Below, piece after piece: positions 26,885-36,090 of a DNA stretch of 63,324 bases. Source of the stretch: Desulfobacterium sp. (lineage in GTDB: Bacteria; Desulfobacterota; Desulfobacteria; Desulfobacterales; Desulfobacteraceae); contig JAQYWC010000020.1 in the NCBI GenBank assembly GCA_030145245.1, forward strand, positions 1-63,324. The letters run 5' to 3'. The stretch's first letter is position 1; the number at the start of each line of letters is the position of its first letter. A model generated the notes under the pieces. The model was not told where the DNA came from and searched no databases. It saw only the letters and a program-made list of their open reading frames with translations. Made by a program: the position numbers and the translations under genes.

Positions 26885-28636
26885 ATGAATCATAAAATAA
26901 TCACATCTCAAGCTAAATCCCAAAGGCCTGTTTTGAAATCCTTTTTTTGGGCATTGGTGGTCGTACCACTGATTCTATTGCTTTTTTCCCCCATCATTCA
27001 ATGGAAATATAAGATCGCGCCGGAGATTCGCCTGGCCGGCGTTGAAGCCACAGTGGCAGAACGTCCTGTGTTTAAATATTCAGATTGGTTGACGGGCAAG
27101 TATCAAAAAGAAGTAGAAACGGCATTCTCAAAATTAAACGGACTCAGGGGCTTTTTTGTCCGGTTGGATAACCAGATCAACTTTTCGCTCTTTAAAGAGT
27201 GCAGCTCCTATGGCGGCGGCATCGCTGTAGGAAAGGACAACTGGCTGTTTGAAAAAAGCTACGTCAACTACATGAACAACGATAACCAGGCGGATCTGTC
27301 GGCCTTGGAGCCCCGGATTATTGAGATGAAACAGTTGCAGGACCTCCTGACATCCCGGGATATCTATTTTCTTTTTCTCATAACCCCCAGCAAGGCAACG
27401 GTTTATGGTGAACATCTTTCGGAGAAGTATATCAAGGATTCCCTTGTTCGGGAAACAGCCAAATACACCACTGCCAAACGGTTGTTGGACTCCCATGGAA
27501 TCAATTATATAGATGCCCATAAATTCTTCATGGAGAATAAGGAAACGGCCCCGTATGATCTCTTTGTCCGTGGCGGCACCCATTGGAGTTATTATGGCGC
27601 CTCCCTCTTCAGCATGGAGTTGATATCCAGAACCCGGCAAGATACGGGGTTGCCCATCGGATCGATCTCCTGTGAATCAATTCAGGTGGGTTCCCTGCCA
27701 TGGTCAACGGATGCAGATATCGCGTCCCTGATGAATGTGTTCGACATGACGCCCGCATGCGGAGATATGCCCCACCCTATTATGAAGACCTCTTTTCCGA
27801 AAAACGCGATCCGGCCGGATGTGCTGGTTGTCGGCGGCAGTTTCCTGCATACGATCAATGGATTCGTGTGCGACGAACTCTTCGGCACACGGGATTACTA
27901 TTATTATTACCAGCGGAATATACCACGGCCATTCAGCAAAGACCGGGAGTCCATCCCGAAAAATGAACAACTCAAAGATGCACTTTTGAGCAAACAGATC
28001 ATCATCGTTGAGTCCAATGAAACCCTTCTGCATAATATCGGATCCGGGTTTATCGAAGATGCCGTCAAGGCATTGAAGCCGGACGACGCCCCCATTTTTT
28101 CAACTGAAAGTAGATATTTAACCCAGACCCAGGTATCACAGCTCTATGTTGCCATCTTTGGCCGGGCGTCAGAGGGCAGAGGCAATGCCTACTGGCGTAC
28201 AAATCAAACGGATCTGGCCACGGCTGCCGACACGATGTTAGCGACCGGGGCTGCAAAAGATCACTTTGGGGCTCAATTAAATGACAATCAAATGTTCATT
28301 GAATTAATTTATAAAAACGCCTTGAACAAGACTTACGCCGGGGATCCCGATGGGATTAACTATTGGGTTGGTGAATTGACAAACGGAAAATCAAAGGGAC
28401 AAGTTATCGCTGCCATAATAAATGCCGTGATGACCCCTGACCACAAAGGATTACCGGCACAAAACCGATTTATCAACAAGGTGGCGGTATCCAACTATAC
28501 TGCCGACAAAATTGCATCCTGTCCCGATAAGAATAACCTGTCCCGCTTTACTGAATGTATTTCGGGGATCTCTGATGACCCTGCAACTGTTACGGCTGCT
28601 AAAGCTGCTGTGGATGCCTTCGCACGTTCATTATAG
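26885..28636 (+). CDS. AlgX/AlgJ-like SGNH protein with C-terminal DUF4214-like module
   Basis: A 583-residue protein: one membrane helix near the N-terminus (19-38), an AlgX/AlgJ-like SGNH domain (about 60-400) and the shared DUF4214-like module (411-583). The SGNH domain shows GTHWS (231-235, H233) and a GGSF block with a candidate nucleophile S319. In AlgX/AlgJ the residue two before the histidine is Asp (DTHW); here it is Gly (G231), so activity is uncertain, though homologues with GTHW exist by recollection. Coupled to the MBOAT gene, it would finish periplasmic O-acetylation. A module otherwise found on exported proteins is unusual on this enzyme. Confidence 0.82.
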   Translation: MNHKIITSQAKSQRPVLKSFFWALVVVPLILLLFSPIIQWKYKIAPEIRLAGVEATVAERPVFKYSDWLTGKYQKEVETAFSKLNGLRGFFVRLDNQINFSLFKECSSYGGGIAVGKDNWLFEKSYVNYMNNDNQADLSALEPRIIEMKQLQDLLTSRDIYFLFLITPSKATVYGEHLSEKYIKDSLVRETAKYTTAKRLLDSHGINYIDAHKFFMENKETAPYDLFVRGGTHWSYYGASLFSMELISRTRQDTGLPIGSISCESIQVGSLPWSTDADIASLMNVFDMTPACGDMPHPIMKTSFPKNAIRPDVLVVGGSFLHTINGFVCDELFGTRDYYYYYQRNIPRPFSKDRESIPKNEQLKDALLSKQIIIVESNETLLHNIGSGFIEDAVKALKPDDAPIFSTESRYLTQTQVSQLYVAIFGRASEGRGNAYWRTNQTDLATAADTMLATGAAKDHFGAQLNDNQMFIELIYKNALNKTYAGDPDGINYWVGELTNGKSKGQVIAAIINAVMTPDHKGLPAQNRFINKVAVSNYTADKIASCPDKNNLSRFTECISGISDDPATVTAAKAAVDAFARSL

Positions 28637-28653
28637 AAAGTAAAAGGGTAAAA

Positions 28654-28690
28654 GGGGACAGATTTATTTAATCTGTCCCCATCTGTCCCT
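28654..28690. terminator. Bidirectional hairpin between convergent genes (family B palindrome)
   Basis: GGGGACAGATT (28654-28664) pairs with AATCTGTCCCC (28670-28680), followed by another TCTGTCCC and a T-run. It lies between the AlgX-like gene (plus) and the protease gene (minus), whose stops are only 57 bases apart, so it can terminate both. Confidence 0.65.
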
Positions 28691-28693
28691 TTT

Positions 28694-29935
28694 TTACCCC
28701 AGGATATCCTGCAGCCAATTGTAAGAATCCGTATCAATAGTTGCCGCCACCGGATCGTCGCCATAGACTCCGGCATAAACCCCGACACAATAAGAATGGC
28801 CGCCATCTTCGTAAAAAACAGGGGACCCGCTTGAACCTGCCGCTGAAAGCATTGAACCGGAAAGCTCCAATGCCCCTTCGCCAAAGCGATAATCATTAAT
28901 ACTGCCGGAGATCTCCCATTGATAGTAGTCTTGCCCAAGGGTCCCGGGATTGTCCTGTTGGATGTTTTCCCCGGCATATCCGGCGGACAGAACATCCAGA
29001 CCGTTTAAAGCATCCTCACCGCTTTGCTGCAATTCAAAGTAACCCAGGCTATCTCCAATTGGCTCGGCAAGCTTTATGACTGCCAGATCATTGTCCGGCC
29101 AGGTGGGATACAGATCGTCAGCATCAAAACTATTCTCCCACCAGACCTTTTCCCAGGCATATCCCTTAACATCCGAGGATACGCCATTTTGCCCGGGATA
29201 GAAGGTGATTTTATCATTGGAAGAGAACTCACCCGATTTATCCAGCAGAACATGGGCATTGGTCAAAACATATTGCGACCCGATTAAAAACCCTGTACCC
29301 GCGAAAGAACCAGAGCTGTTTTCAACGTTGATACGCCCGATTGCCCTATGGGGATAGTCGTCAATCTCGTTATCGTCAACCCAGTCAAGGTCAAGATTTG
29401 AAGGGATCACCACATCGGAATGGGGCAATAAGCCAACTGCGAATGCATCCACACCGGCCTTTGCCGCCGCAAGACTGCCCACACTGTCGTCCACCCCGGA
29501 AACAAACCCTGAAAAGGCTGAAGGATCAGTACACCTATCGATTTTAACAGCGGTATAGTTGGAAACTAAAACCTTGTTGTTGAACTGGTCCTGGGCTGCA
29601 CCGGCACAGTCGGGTTTCTGGGCGGCTTCAATTAAACTTGCAACTATTTCCCCCCTTGAACTCCCGCCATCAAGTGCTCCCACCCAGAAATCAATACCCG
29701 ATTTATCATCATCGTAGGTTTTGCCAAGGGTATTTTCATAAATGTGCTCGATAAAAGCCTGATTGGAGTCCAGGGCGATTCCAAAATATGTTTTTGCACC
29801 GGTGGACTCCAGCATGGAACCGGCGGCAGAACTCATATCACTCGCGTTCATCCAGAATTTATTACCATCCCCCTCTGAAGCCCTGCCAAAGACAGAGACA
29901 TAGAGCTGGGAAATTTGTGTTTGTGTCAAAGCCAT
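28694..29935 (-). CDS. Trypsin/V8-like serine protease with N-terminal DUF4214-like module
   Basis: A 413-residue protein. Residues 1-167 are the shared module, beginning at the initiator (MALTQTQISQLYVSVFGRAS), so there is no Sec signal. Residues about 195-413 are a chymotrypsin-fold protease with H228 (LTNAHVL), D283 (DNDLAVIKL) and S369 (GSSGSP), the V8/glutamyl-endopeptidase style. The lack of a signal peptide and the RTX-like company make type I export likely. The start is identical in form to that of the RTX/S-layer protein at 37768-41196. It may process surface proteins or digest external substrates. Confidence 0.87.
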   Translation of the reverse strand: MALTQTQISQLYVSVFGRASEGDGNKFWMNASDMSSAAGSMLESTGAKTYFGIALDSNQAFIEHIYENTLGKTYDDDKSGIDFWVGALDGGSSRGEIVASLIEAAQKPDCAGAAQDQFNNKVLVSNYTAVKIDRCTDPSAFSGFVSGVDDSVGSLAAAKAGVDAFAVGLLPHSDVVIPSNLDLDWVDDNEIDDYPHRAIGRINVENSSGSFAGTGFLIGSQYVLTNAHVLLDKSGEFSSNDKITFYPGQNGVSSDVKGYAWEKVWWENSFDADDLYPTWPDNDLAVIKLAEPIGDSLGYFELQQSGEDALNGLDVLSAGYAGENIQQDNPGTLGQDYYQWEISGSINDYRFGEGALELSGSMLSAAGSSGSPVFYEDGGHSYCVGVYAGVYGDDPVAATIDTDSYNWLQDILG

Positions 29936-29976
29936 CGGTATTTATCCCATCAATGAAAATATTTCTCTCATCAAAA

Positions 29977-30014
29977 GGGGACAGATCTATTTTTGGAAAA
30001 ATAAATCTGTCCCC
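29977..30014. repeat. GGGGACAGAT palindrome (family B)
   Basis: 18-base arms (29977-29994 and 29997-30014, one mismatch) with a two-base loop, directly after the stop of the 134-residue unknown gene on the minus strand. It may terminate that operon. Confidence 0.7.
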
Positions 30015-30015
30015 T

Positions 30016-30420
30016 TTATTTGTTCAATTCTGATTTCAGCCACAGATGGGTGTAATAATCAGACAACTCTACCTCGCGCAGGATTTTCCAGGACTCAAGG
30101 CCCTTTTCCCACTGCTTTTCCGAGATATCGACAATGGAGGGTGCCCCGGGCGTTGCCTGGGACAGCAGATCCTTGTTGATGAAAATAAAATCAATAACAG
30201 ACCTTATCAGCATCATCCTTGCCACCGTCCTCACGGGGAAATCCTGCTTCACCACATGGAGTTCAAACCGACCCGGAGAGGTGTCCCTGTCCATAACAAG
30301 ATCGGCAGTATTCTGGGTCGTCAGCACAATGTACATGTGCGCAAGATACTGCCTCTGACCCAAGGCAAGGGATCTATACCAGTCGAGAAACGCCTGAATC
30401 GGATTTTTCATAGAATTCAT
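30016..30420 (-). CDS. Protein of unknown function, 134 residues
   Basis: I do not recognise this protein. It is soluble, predicted mostly alpha-helical, rich in Arg and aromatic residues, with no signal peptide. The frame is open for its whole length, overlaps the end of the transaminase gene by 47 bases and ends just at a palindrome, which supports translation as the last gene of the amino-sugar operon. An internal ATG three codons in is an alternative start. Confidence 0.5.
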   Translation of the reverse strand: MNSMKNPIQAFLDWYRSLALGQRQYLAHMYIVLTTQNTADLVMDRDTSPGRFELHVVKQDFPVRTVARMMLIRSVIDFIFINKDLLSQATPGAPSIVDISEKQWEKGLESWKILREVELSDYYTHLWLKSELNK

Positions 30421-31546
30421 TTATCCTGTCAACAACCCCATGGACTTCCTCCTCCGCCATCTCATAAAAGAGTGGCAGCCTGAGAACCCGGTCGCTCAAA
30501 TCAGTGGTGAAATTAAGATCACCGGAGGTTCGGCCGAACTTTTTTCCGGCAGGTGATGAGTGCAAAGGAATATAATGAAAAACTGCATGGATTCCATTTG
30601 TCTTCAGATGCTCGATCAAAGCACTGCGCTCTTCAAGGGAAGCTGTGACAATATAGAAGATATGACCGTTGGAAGGGCAGGTGCGGTCCAGGGCGTTCTC
30701 CACCCAGGGAAGCCCGATCTTCTCTTTCCGGGCCAGGGGTTCCAGCAGGGAGTAATAGAGGTCAAACAGCCGGCAGCGCTTATTGATGATGGTCTCGGTC
30801 ATTTCAAGCTGGGCATGGAGAAAGGCTGCAATGATTTCACTGGGCAGAAAGGAGGATCCCACATCAACCCAGGTGTACTTATCCACCTCTCCCCGGAAAA
30901 ACTTCTTTCTGTTGGTCCCTTTTTCCCAGAGGATTTCGGCCCGTTCGGCAAACCGCTCATCATTAAGCAAAAGCGCCCCACCCTCCCCGCTTATGATGTT
31001 CTTGGTCTCATGGAAACTCAAGGTGCCCATGTGGCCGAGGGTGCCGAGGAACCGGCCTTTGTACTTGGAAAGAAGGGCCTGGGCCGCGTCCTCGATCACA
31101 AAGAGTTTATACTCTTTGGCGATGGCATTGATCTCGTCCATGGCGCAGGGCACCCCTGCGTAATGCACGGGAACAATGGCCTTTGTACGCGGGGTAATGG
31201 CTTCTTCGAGCAGGGTCTCATCCATGTTCAGCGTGTCCGGCCGGATATCGACAAACACGGGCACCCCGCCCCTGAGCACAAAGGCATTGGCCGTTGAGAC
31301 AAAGGTGTATGAGGGCATGATCACCTCATCCCCCGGTTGGATATCGCAAAGAATAGCCGCCATCTCAAGGGCTGCCGTACAGGAATGGGTCAACAGCGCC
31401 CTGGGGCACCCCAGGGTCTCTTGCAGCCATGCCTGGCAGCGCTTGGTAAACACGCCGTCACCTGAAATGTGTCCATATTTGATAACGGCCTGGGCAATGT
31501 TGGACAGCTCCTTGCCCCCGATGAACGGCCTGTTATAGGGTATCAT
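30374..31546 (-). CDS. rffA: dTDP-4-amino-4,6-dideoxygalactose transaminase (RffA/WecE-like)
   Basis: A 390-residue PLP enzyme of the DegT/DnrJ/EryC1 family and close to RffA/WecE: the initial YNRPFIGGKEL, the D153 block IEDAAQALLS and the PLP lysine K182 in SFHETKNI. It converts dTDP-4-keto-6-deoxyglucose to dTDP-Fuc4N using glutamate. It begins an operon with a small transporter, an N-acyltransferase fusion and two glycosyltransferases, so the product is probably N-acylated and attached to surface glycan. Synthesis of the dTDP-keto sugar (RmlA/RmlB) is not in the window. Confidence 0.92.
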   Translation of the reverse strand: MIPYNRPFIGGKELSNIAQAVIKYGHISGDGVFTKRCQAWLQETLGCPRALLTHSCTAALEMAAILCDIQPGDEVIMPSYTFVSTANAFVLRGGVPVFVDIRPDTLNMDETLLEEAITPRTKAIVPVHYAGVPCAMDEINAIAKEYKLFVIEDAAQALLSKYKGRFLGTLGHMGTLSFHETKNIISGEGGALLLNDERFAERAEILWEKGTNRKKFFRGEVDKYTWVDVGSSFLPSEIIAAFLHAQLEMTETIINKRCRLFDLYYSLLEPLARKEKIGLPWVENALDRTCPSNGHIFYIVTASLEERSALIEHLKTNGIHAVFHYIPLHSSPAGKKFGRTSGDLNFTTDLSDRVLRLPLFYEMAEEEVHGVVDRINEFYEKSDSGVSRLV

Positions 31547-31561
31547 ATTGTTACGCTCCTT

Positions 31562-31930
31562 TTAATTATGTGCTCCGAGTGCAATGCCTGCCACAATCAG
31601 GGTCAGTCCGGCCACCTTTGAAAAGGTGACAGGCTCCTGGAAAAAAAGAGCGCTCAGGAGCAAAACAATGACAAAGGGAATGCTCATGAAGGGATAGGCA
31701 TAGCTCAGATCGAATTTGGTCATGGCCGCCATCCAGAAGATGGAGGCCACAAAGGCCGACCCAAGCCCTGAAATAACAAAGGGGTCGCACAACACATGGG
31801 CAAAGAAAGAAAGCTTGCCCGGGAAAGATGCCGGAAGCGCCCCAAATGCCGATATGCGCCACTTCAAGATAAGCTGACCGTAAACCGTGAAAAATATGGT
31901 GCAGGCGATGTAAAGATGTCCCACTATCAA
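31562..31930 (-). CDS. Small EamA/SMR-type transporter
   Basis: A 122-residue protein with four hydrophobic helices; the end of the second half (YAYPFMSIPFVIVLLLSALF) and the GLTLIVAGIALG helix resemble the small multidrug resistance/EamA fold used by ArnE/ArnF-type lipid-linked sugar flippases. It sits six bases before the end of the acyltransferase gene region, in an operon with GtrB- and GtrC-like genes. It may flip undecaprenyl-phosphate-sugar. Confidence 0.72.
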   Translation of the reverse strand: MIVGHLYIACTIFFTVYGQLILKWRISAFGALPASFPGKLSFFAHVLCDPFVISGLGSAFVASIFWMAAMTKFDLSYAYPFMSIPFVIVLLLSALFFQEPVTFSKVAGLTLIVAGIALGAHN

Positions 31931-31936
31931 TCCTTT

Positions 31937-33052
31937 TTAGGATATTAAAGCATTATAAGATAAAAGGATTACCTGATTATCTTTTTTAACTTTGAATAAT
32001 ATTTTTGTTAACCCATTATCCCTTTTTTCAAGCAGACTCGTTTCGACTTCATACTCCACATCCGGATATACTGGCTTAAAGAAGATCGAATGTTCATCCA
32101 GATATAATGTTCCATTACCCGGGTATTCCGTTCCCAGGATTTTAGAAAAATATGTGTTGGTTAACATACCATGGCAAATGCTCGAGTCAAATCCATATTT
32201 TCTTGCAAAATCATCGTTAAAATGAAGCGGGTTGAGATCTCCTGACAAATGACCGAATTTTTCAACATCCTCTTTAGAAAAAGAGACCTTTCTTGTTGGC
32301 AAATGTTCAAGGCTGTATGAGAGACAAGCGTTCACATGGTAAGTCTCGTATGATTCTTTTAAAAAGAACCCTTCCCGGCCCCAGACCTTTTGAACGGCAT
32401 AATTCTGGATCTGGGTGGATACCCTCATCTTTGAGTATCCCTTATCTTTAAAATAGCGCTCACTGAACCGAATGAAATCAGAGTAGACCCCCCTGCCGGC
32501 AAAACCCGGCAGAACACCATAGAGGACACCCTCTGATTCAGAGTCTTTTTCATCATAGGAACAGGTCAGGAAACCTGCCACCTCGGATTCAATATAGGCG
32601 ATCCAGGCGATCCTGTTTGAATCAACACCTGCATATGAACTTGCCCACTCAACATATCCGTCCCTGATATCATCCGGATCAAAAAGAGGGTTGGAAAAAT
32701 AGTGATTTGAATAATCCTTAAATATAATGGGTACAATCTTTTCCAGTATATCAAGGTTATCAGCACCCACCTCCTGGAAAGAGATATCATTCCTTGTCTT
32801 CCCCGGCTCAATTTTTCTCAGATCGGTTTCATAATATACCAATGTGTCTGCATGGAGCACATCAAACCCCATATTATTGAGTTTGTGGTGTTCCTCTATT
32901 GATCCAGACGGAATCCTCAGGATTAAAACATCGGTCTCATTTTCCAGGATATCCTTTTTTATACCCTTGAGATCAACCCGATCAAGACTTGCCCTATGAA
33001 TATTTTTTTTAAATCGTTGAGATTCTATTTCACTGTATTCGATCATACTCAT
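31937..33052 (-). CDS. GNAT N-acyltransferase fused to a MaoC-like hydratase
   Basis: A 371-residue bifunctional protein. Residues about 85-245 are a GNAT domain like WecD/RffC (LPGFAGRGVYSDFIRF acetyl-CoA loop; QNYAVQKVWGREGF). Residues about 255-371 are a hot-dog fold MaoC domain with the hydratase dyad D272 and H277 in GDLNPLH, and CHGML. The RffA-like gene downstream supplies the amino sugar, so the GNAT part would N-acylate it. A MaoC partner could make the (R)-3-hydroxyacyl-CoA donor, giving a 3-hydroxyacyl (for example 3-hydroxybutyryl) amino sugar. The fusion is certain from the frame; the substrate is inference. Confidence 0.85.
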   Translation of the reverse strand: MSMIEYSEIESQRFKKNIHRASLDRVDLKGIKKDILENETDVLILRIPSGSIEEHHKLNNMGFDVLHADTLVYYETDLRKIEPGKTRNDISFQEVGADNLDILEKIVPIIFKDYSNHYFSNPLFDPDDIRDGYVEWASSYAGVDSNRIAWIAYIESEVAGFLTCSYDEKDSESEGVLYGVLPGFAGRGVYSDFIRFSERYFKDKGYSKMRVSTQIQNYAVQKVWGREGFFLKESYETYHVNACLSYSLEHLPTRKVSFSKEDVEKFGHLSGDLNPLHFNDDFARKYGFDSSICHGMLTNTYFSKILGTEYPGNGTLYLDEHSIFFKPVYPDVEYEVETSLLEKRDNGLTKILFKVKKDNQVILLSYNALIS

Positions 33053-33081
33053 CCTAAATTATAAATACGGCCCCTGGATTT

Positions 33082-34017
33082 TCACTTCTGACCCACCGTC
33101 TCCCTGATGACATAAAGGGGGCGCTGCTTGGTTTCATCAAAGACTTTGCCAAGGTACAGGCCCAGGATCCCCATGTTGGCAAGCAAAAGCCCGGACAGGA
33201 AATAAAGAGAGACCATGACACTGGTCCAGCCCTGAACCGGAATGGTGAGGAAAAAATATCGCCCGATCAGATAAAGGGCATACAACATGGAAAAAAAAGA
33301 GATGGAAAACCCCAGCTTAATGGCAAGCTTCAGGGGCTTGTTGGACTGGGACACAATACTGTCCATGGCAAGGGAGAAAGCCTTGGAAAAGGTGTAGGAG
33401 GTTTCCCCTGAAGAACGTTCGCTGTGGTTGATATTCACCTTGGTGGAACGGTAGCCGAGCCAGCGCACAAACAGCGGAAACGCCCGGTTCTGCTCCCGTA
33501 AAGAACGATAGCTTTTGATCACCCTTTCTGAATAGATGCCGAAATTTGCAATGGAGGCATCGCTCTTCTGGTCGGTAAAATAATCAAACACCCGGTAAAA
33601 CAGCCTTGAACACAGTTTTTTAAAATAATTGTCCTGCCTGTAATTCCTTCGTCCCCACACGACATCATACCCCTGCTTTGCCGCAGCATACAGTTTCGGT
33701 ATCTCTTCGGGCTGGTCCTGGAGATCGCAGTCCATCACCACCACCCAGTCTCCACAGGTATTATCCAAACCCGCCGTGATGGCGTAATGCTGGCCAAAGT
33801 TCCGGGAGAGGTTCATGCCCACAACCCTGGGGTTAACACGGGCAATCTCCGTGACGGTCTCCCACGATCCCTGGGGGCAGGCATCGTTCACAAGGATGAT
33901 CTCCCAATCCTTTACAATCGTGCCAAGGGTTTTATCCAACCGCTCCACAAGCTCGGCCAGACAAGCCCGGCAGCCGTAGACAGGCACAACAACAGAGATC
34001 TCTAAATTATCTTTCAA
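33082..34017 (-). CDS. Polyisoprenyl-phosphate glycosyltransferase (GT2, GtrB/DPM1-like)
   Basis: A 311-residue family 2 enzyme with N-terminal catalytic domain (VVPVYG near residue 12; DCDLQDQPEE near 96) and two C-terminal membrane helices (about 230-290), the GtrB/ArnC/DPM arrangement. It would transfer a sugar to undecaprenyl phosphate. It overlaps the next upstream gene by 11 bases. Confidence 0.9.
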   Translation of the reverse strand: MKDNLEISVVVPVYGCRACLAELVERLDKTLGTIVKDWEIILVNDACPQGSWETVTEIARVNPRVVGMNLSRNFGQHYAITAGLDNTCGDWVVVMDCDLQDQPEEIPKLYAAAKQGYDVVWGRRNYRQDNYFKKLCSRLFYRVFDYFTDQKSDASIANFGIYSERVIKSYRSLREQNRAFPLFVRWLGYRSTKVNINHSERSSGETSYTFSKAFSLAMDSIVSQSNKPLKLAIKLGFSISFFSMLYALYLIGRYFFLTIPVQGWTSVMVSLYFLSGLLLANMGILGLYLGKVFDETKQRPLYVIRETVGQK

Positions 34018-36004
34018 CGGGAGAAGCGTCCTCTATCTTTATAAAATTAAATGCAAAGCTCAATTTTCTCCGGTCCCTGCCCATGTTCATCTCAACCGGT
34101 GAGATCGGTTGTTTGTAGATGAATTCGATCTTATCAGCATCAACATTTTCAAATGCCACTCTATATTGTTGAAAACCGCTCTTCAGATCAATCCTTTGTT
34201 CATCCGTCCCCACCACCACCGCCAGGGAACTGTTTTTAGAGACGACAAAGGGGGCACCCGAAAAAACAAGGTTGAACGACCCCGGCAATTTCTCGTTAAA
34301 GATCAATGCCGATCGTTTGCCCTTGCTCCACCTGCGGGAGGGTTCATACCCGGAGAACCCGTCCCATTCCCGTATAAAATCGGGATATCCCTCAATGGTA
34401 AAATCGATACCCTGTTCAAGGGTGGCATGATATACCCGGTTCAATTCATAGGCAATGTTTTTATCAAACACCGCTATCTTAAAGCCATCCACACTGTCAA
34501 CACGAGCAGGTTCCCTGCCGATCCTTTTTACAATGGACGGATAATAGCTCTCATACTCGACGGGGTCAAACACAATAAACGATTCATCAACCCCATACCG
34601 GGTGTACCAGTCTTTGGAACTCAGCCACTTCATGGGCACAAACCCGGACATGTGAATGGGAGCAACCAAAGCATCATTGTCGGCAAAAACCGTTGTCACA
34701 TAGGAGTGCCAATAGGAGGCGAACCCATAGGTCAAACCGTTTTCAGCCAGATACTCTCCCAGGTGCTCATGGCCGTTCACGGGCTTTGACACCCCCGGCT
34801 TTACATATATTGCATAATTTGAAAACGACAGAAAAAGAACCACCAGAACAACAACAGCGGTCTTCAACCGCCTGTCCCACCCCACCCGGTTCATAAAAAG
34901 AGCCATCACAATAAAGGACAACAGCACCACGGGATAGAAATATCGAAACGTGGTCACATTCTGGGCCAAAGGCGAGGTAAAGATATACAAAAACATGTTA
35001 ACGAACAGATAATAAAAAAGCATCAAACACGCTGCAAGACCATCGATGTTTTCCCGATCAAATTTTTTCGAAATCTTAATCAGCGAACAAACGATCAGGA
35101 AAAAAAAGCAGAAGCTGCCAAGCCTCACGATTCCCTCAAAGGAAAACGCTGAAAACGTTTGACCATCCACCAGGTTGAACGCATCCAGCAACCCGACAAA
35201 AAAGATGTTCACATGGTTGAGCATACCCTCGTAATCTGCAAACTTCAAATGGGTGGCCCCGCTCCTGATGATCACACCCCTTGCAATCACCCCATAATAG
35301 ATCACCACCGAACCGACAAAGGTTCCGATCCCCACCAGGCCCAACCGCAGATACCGCGCTCTCTTCCCTCCATCCATGAAATAAAGATAAAGGCAAACCA
35401 ACAGAACCGGCAGCAGATTATAGATCAACGTCCGCTGGGGGTTGTGGATGGTAAAGACACCCAGGATCAGAAACAGGCCCAGGTAATACTTGTTCAATTC
35501 ACCTTCATCACACGAAACAACCCGGTTCACAAGTCCCAGCCACAGAAAGATAAAAGCATGGCTGGTGATATAGGCGATCTCACCAAACAGAAATGTTGCA
35601 TAACAATGGGACAGGGATGAAATGGCCAAAATCCCCACAAGAATTTTCGACAACCCGGACATGGCTGACCTGCCCAGGAAAAAGTATATGGACAAACCGT
35701 AAAGCCCATAAAAAACAAGGTTGTTCAGGGCATAGCTAAAATAGTTAAGCCCCAGAAGCCGGATCAAAGGAACCAGAAAAATATGATTCAAAAACACCCA
35801 GACATCATTGTTTACATAGCACCAGCCATTGGGCAACAGCTCGCCAAGGGTCAGGACCTCATTGGCCAGAAGAAGTTTGGTGGCAGCATCTGTATGGAAA
35901 AACAGCTTGTACGTGACAAAAGAGTAAAACGCCAGCATCCCGATGTTTGCCAGCAAAAAAAAGGGCATAACAGCCCTGCCCGTGTTTTTATATATAGAAG
36001 TCAT
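34007..36004 (-). CDS. GtrC-like polytopic glycosyltransferase
   Basis: A 665-residue protein with about ten predicted membrane helices in residues 10-420 and a C-terminal extracytoplasmic domain of about 230 residues. No strong family motif is visible; the shape and the neighbouring GtrB-like gene suggest a GT-C enzyme using a polyprenyl-phosphate sugar on the periplasmic side. The first gene of its operon in transcription order. Confidence 0.65.
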   Translation of the reverse strand: MTSIYKNTGRAVMPFFLLANIGMLAFYSFVTYKLFFHTDAATKLLLANEVLTLGELLPNGWCYVNNDVWVFLNHIFLVPLIRLLGLNYFSYALNNLVFYGLYGLSIYFFLGRSAMSGLSKILVGILAISSLSHCYATFLFGEIAYITSHAFIFLWLGLVNRVVSCDEGELNKYYLGLFLILGVFTIHNPQRTLIYNLLPVLLVCLYLYFMDGGKRARYLRLGLVGIGTFVGSVVIYYGVIARGVIIRSGATHLKFADYEGMLNHVNIFFVGLLDAFNLVDGQTFSAFSFEGIVRLGSFCFFFLIVCSLIKISKKFDRENIDGLAACLMLFYYLFVNMFLYIFTSPLAQNVTTFRYFYPVVLLSFIVMALFMNRVGWDRRLKTAVVVLVVLFLSFSNYAIYVKPGVSKPVNGHEHLGEYLAENGLTYGFASYWHSYVTTVFADNDALVAPIHMSGFVPMKWLSSKDWYTRYGVDESFIVFDPVEYESYYPSIVKRIGREPARVDSVDGFKIAVFDKNIAYELNRVYHATLEQGIDFTIEGYPDFIREWDGFSGYEPSRRWSKGKRSALIFNEKLPGSFNLVFSGAPFVVSKNSSLAVVVGTDEQRIDLKSGFQQYRVAFENVDADKIEFIYKQPISPVEMNMGRDRRKLSFAFNFIKIEDASPVER

Positions 36005-36090
36005 TTATTTTTTCAGGCCTTACCTGCCCGCGCAACTCAACACGCTTGTTTATTTTTTTTAAATTCAAGATAGTACTGATAAGCCCTATC
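36005..36090 (-). pseudogene. Remnant of a RAYT transposase C-terminus
   Basis: On the minus strand a frame reads KKINKRVELRGQVRPEK, which matches the C-terminal block EKLNRRVESRGPGRPKK of the RAYT remnant at the right edge of the window. It is a short relic with no other part of the gene. It lies just before the start of the GtrC-like gene. Confidence 0.5.
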
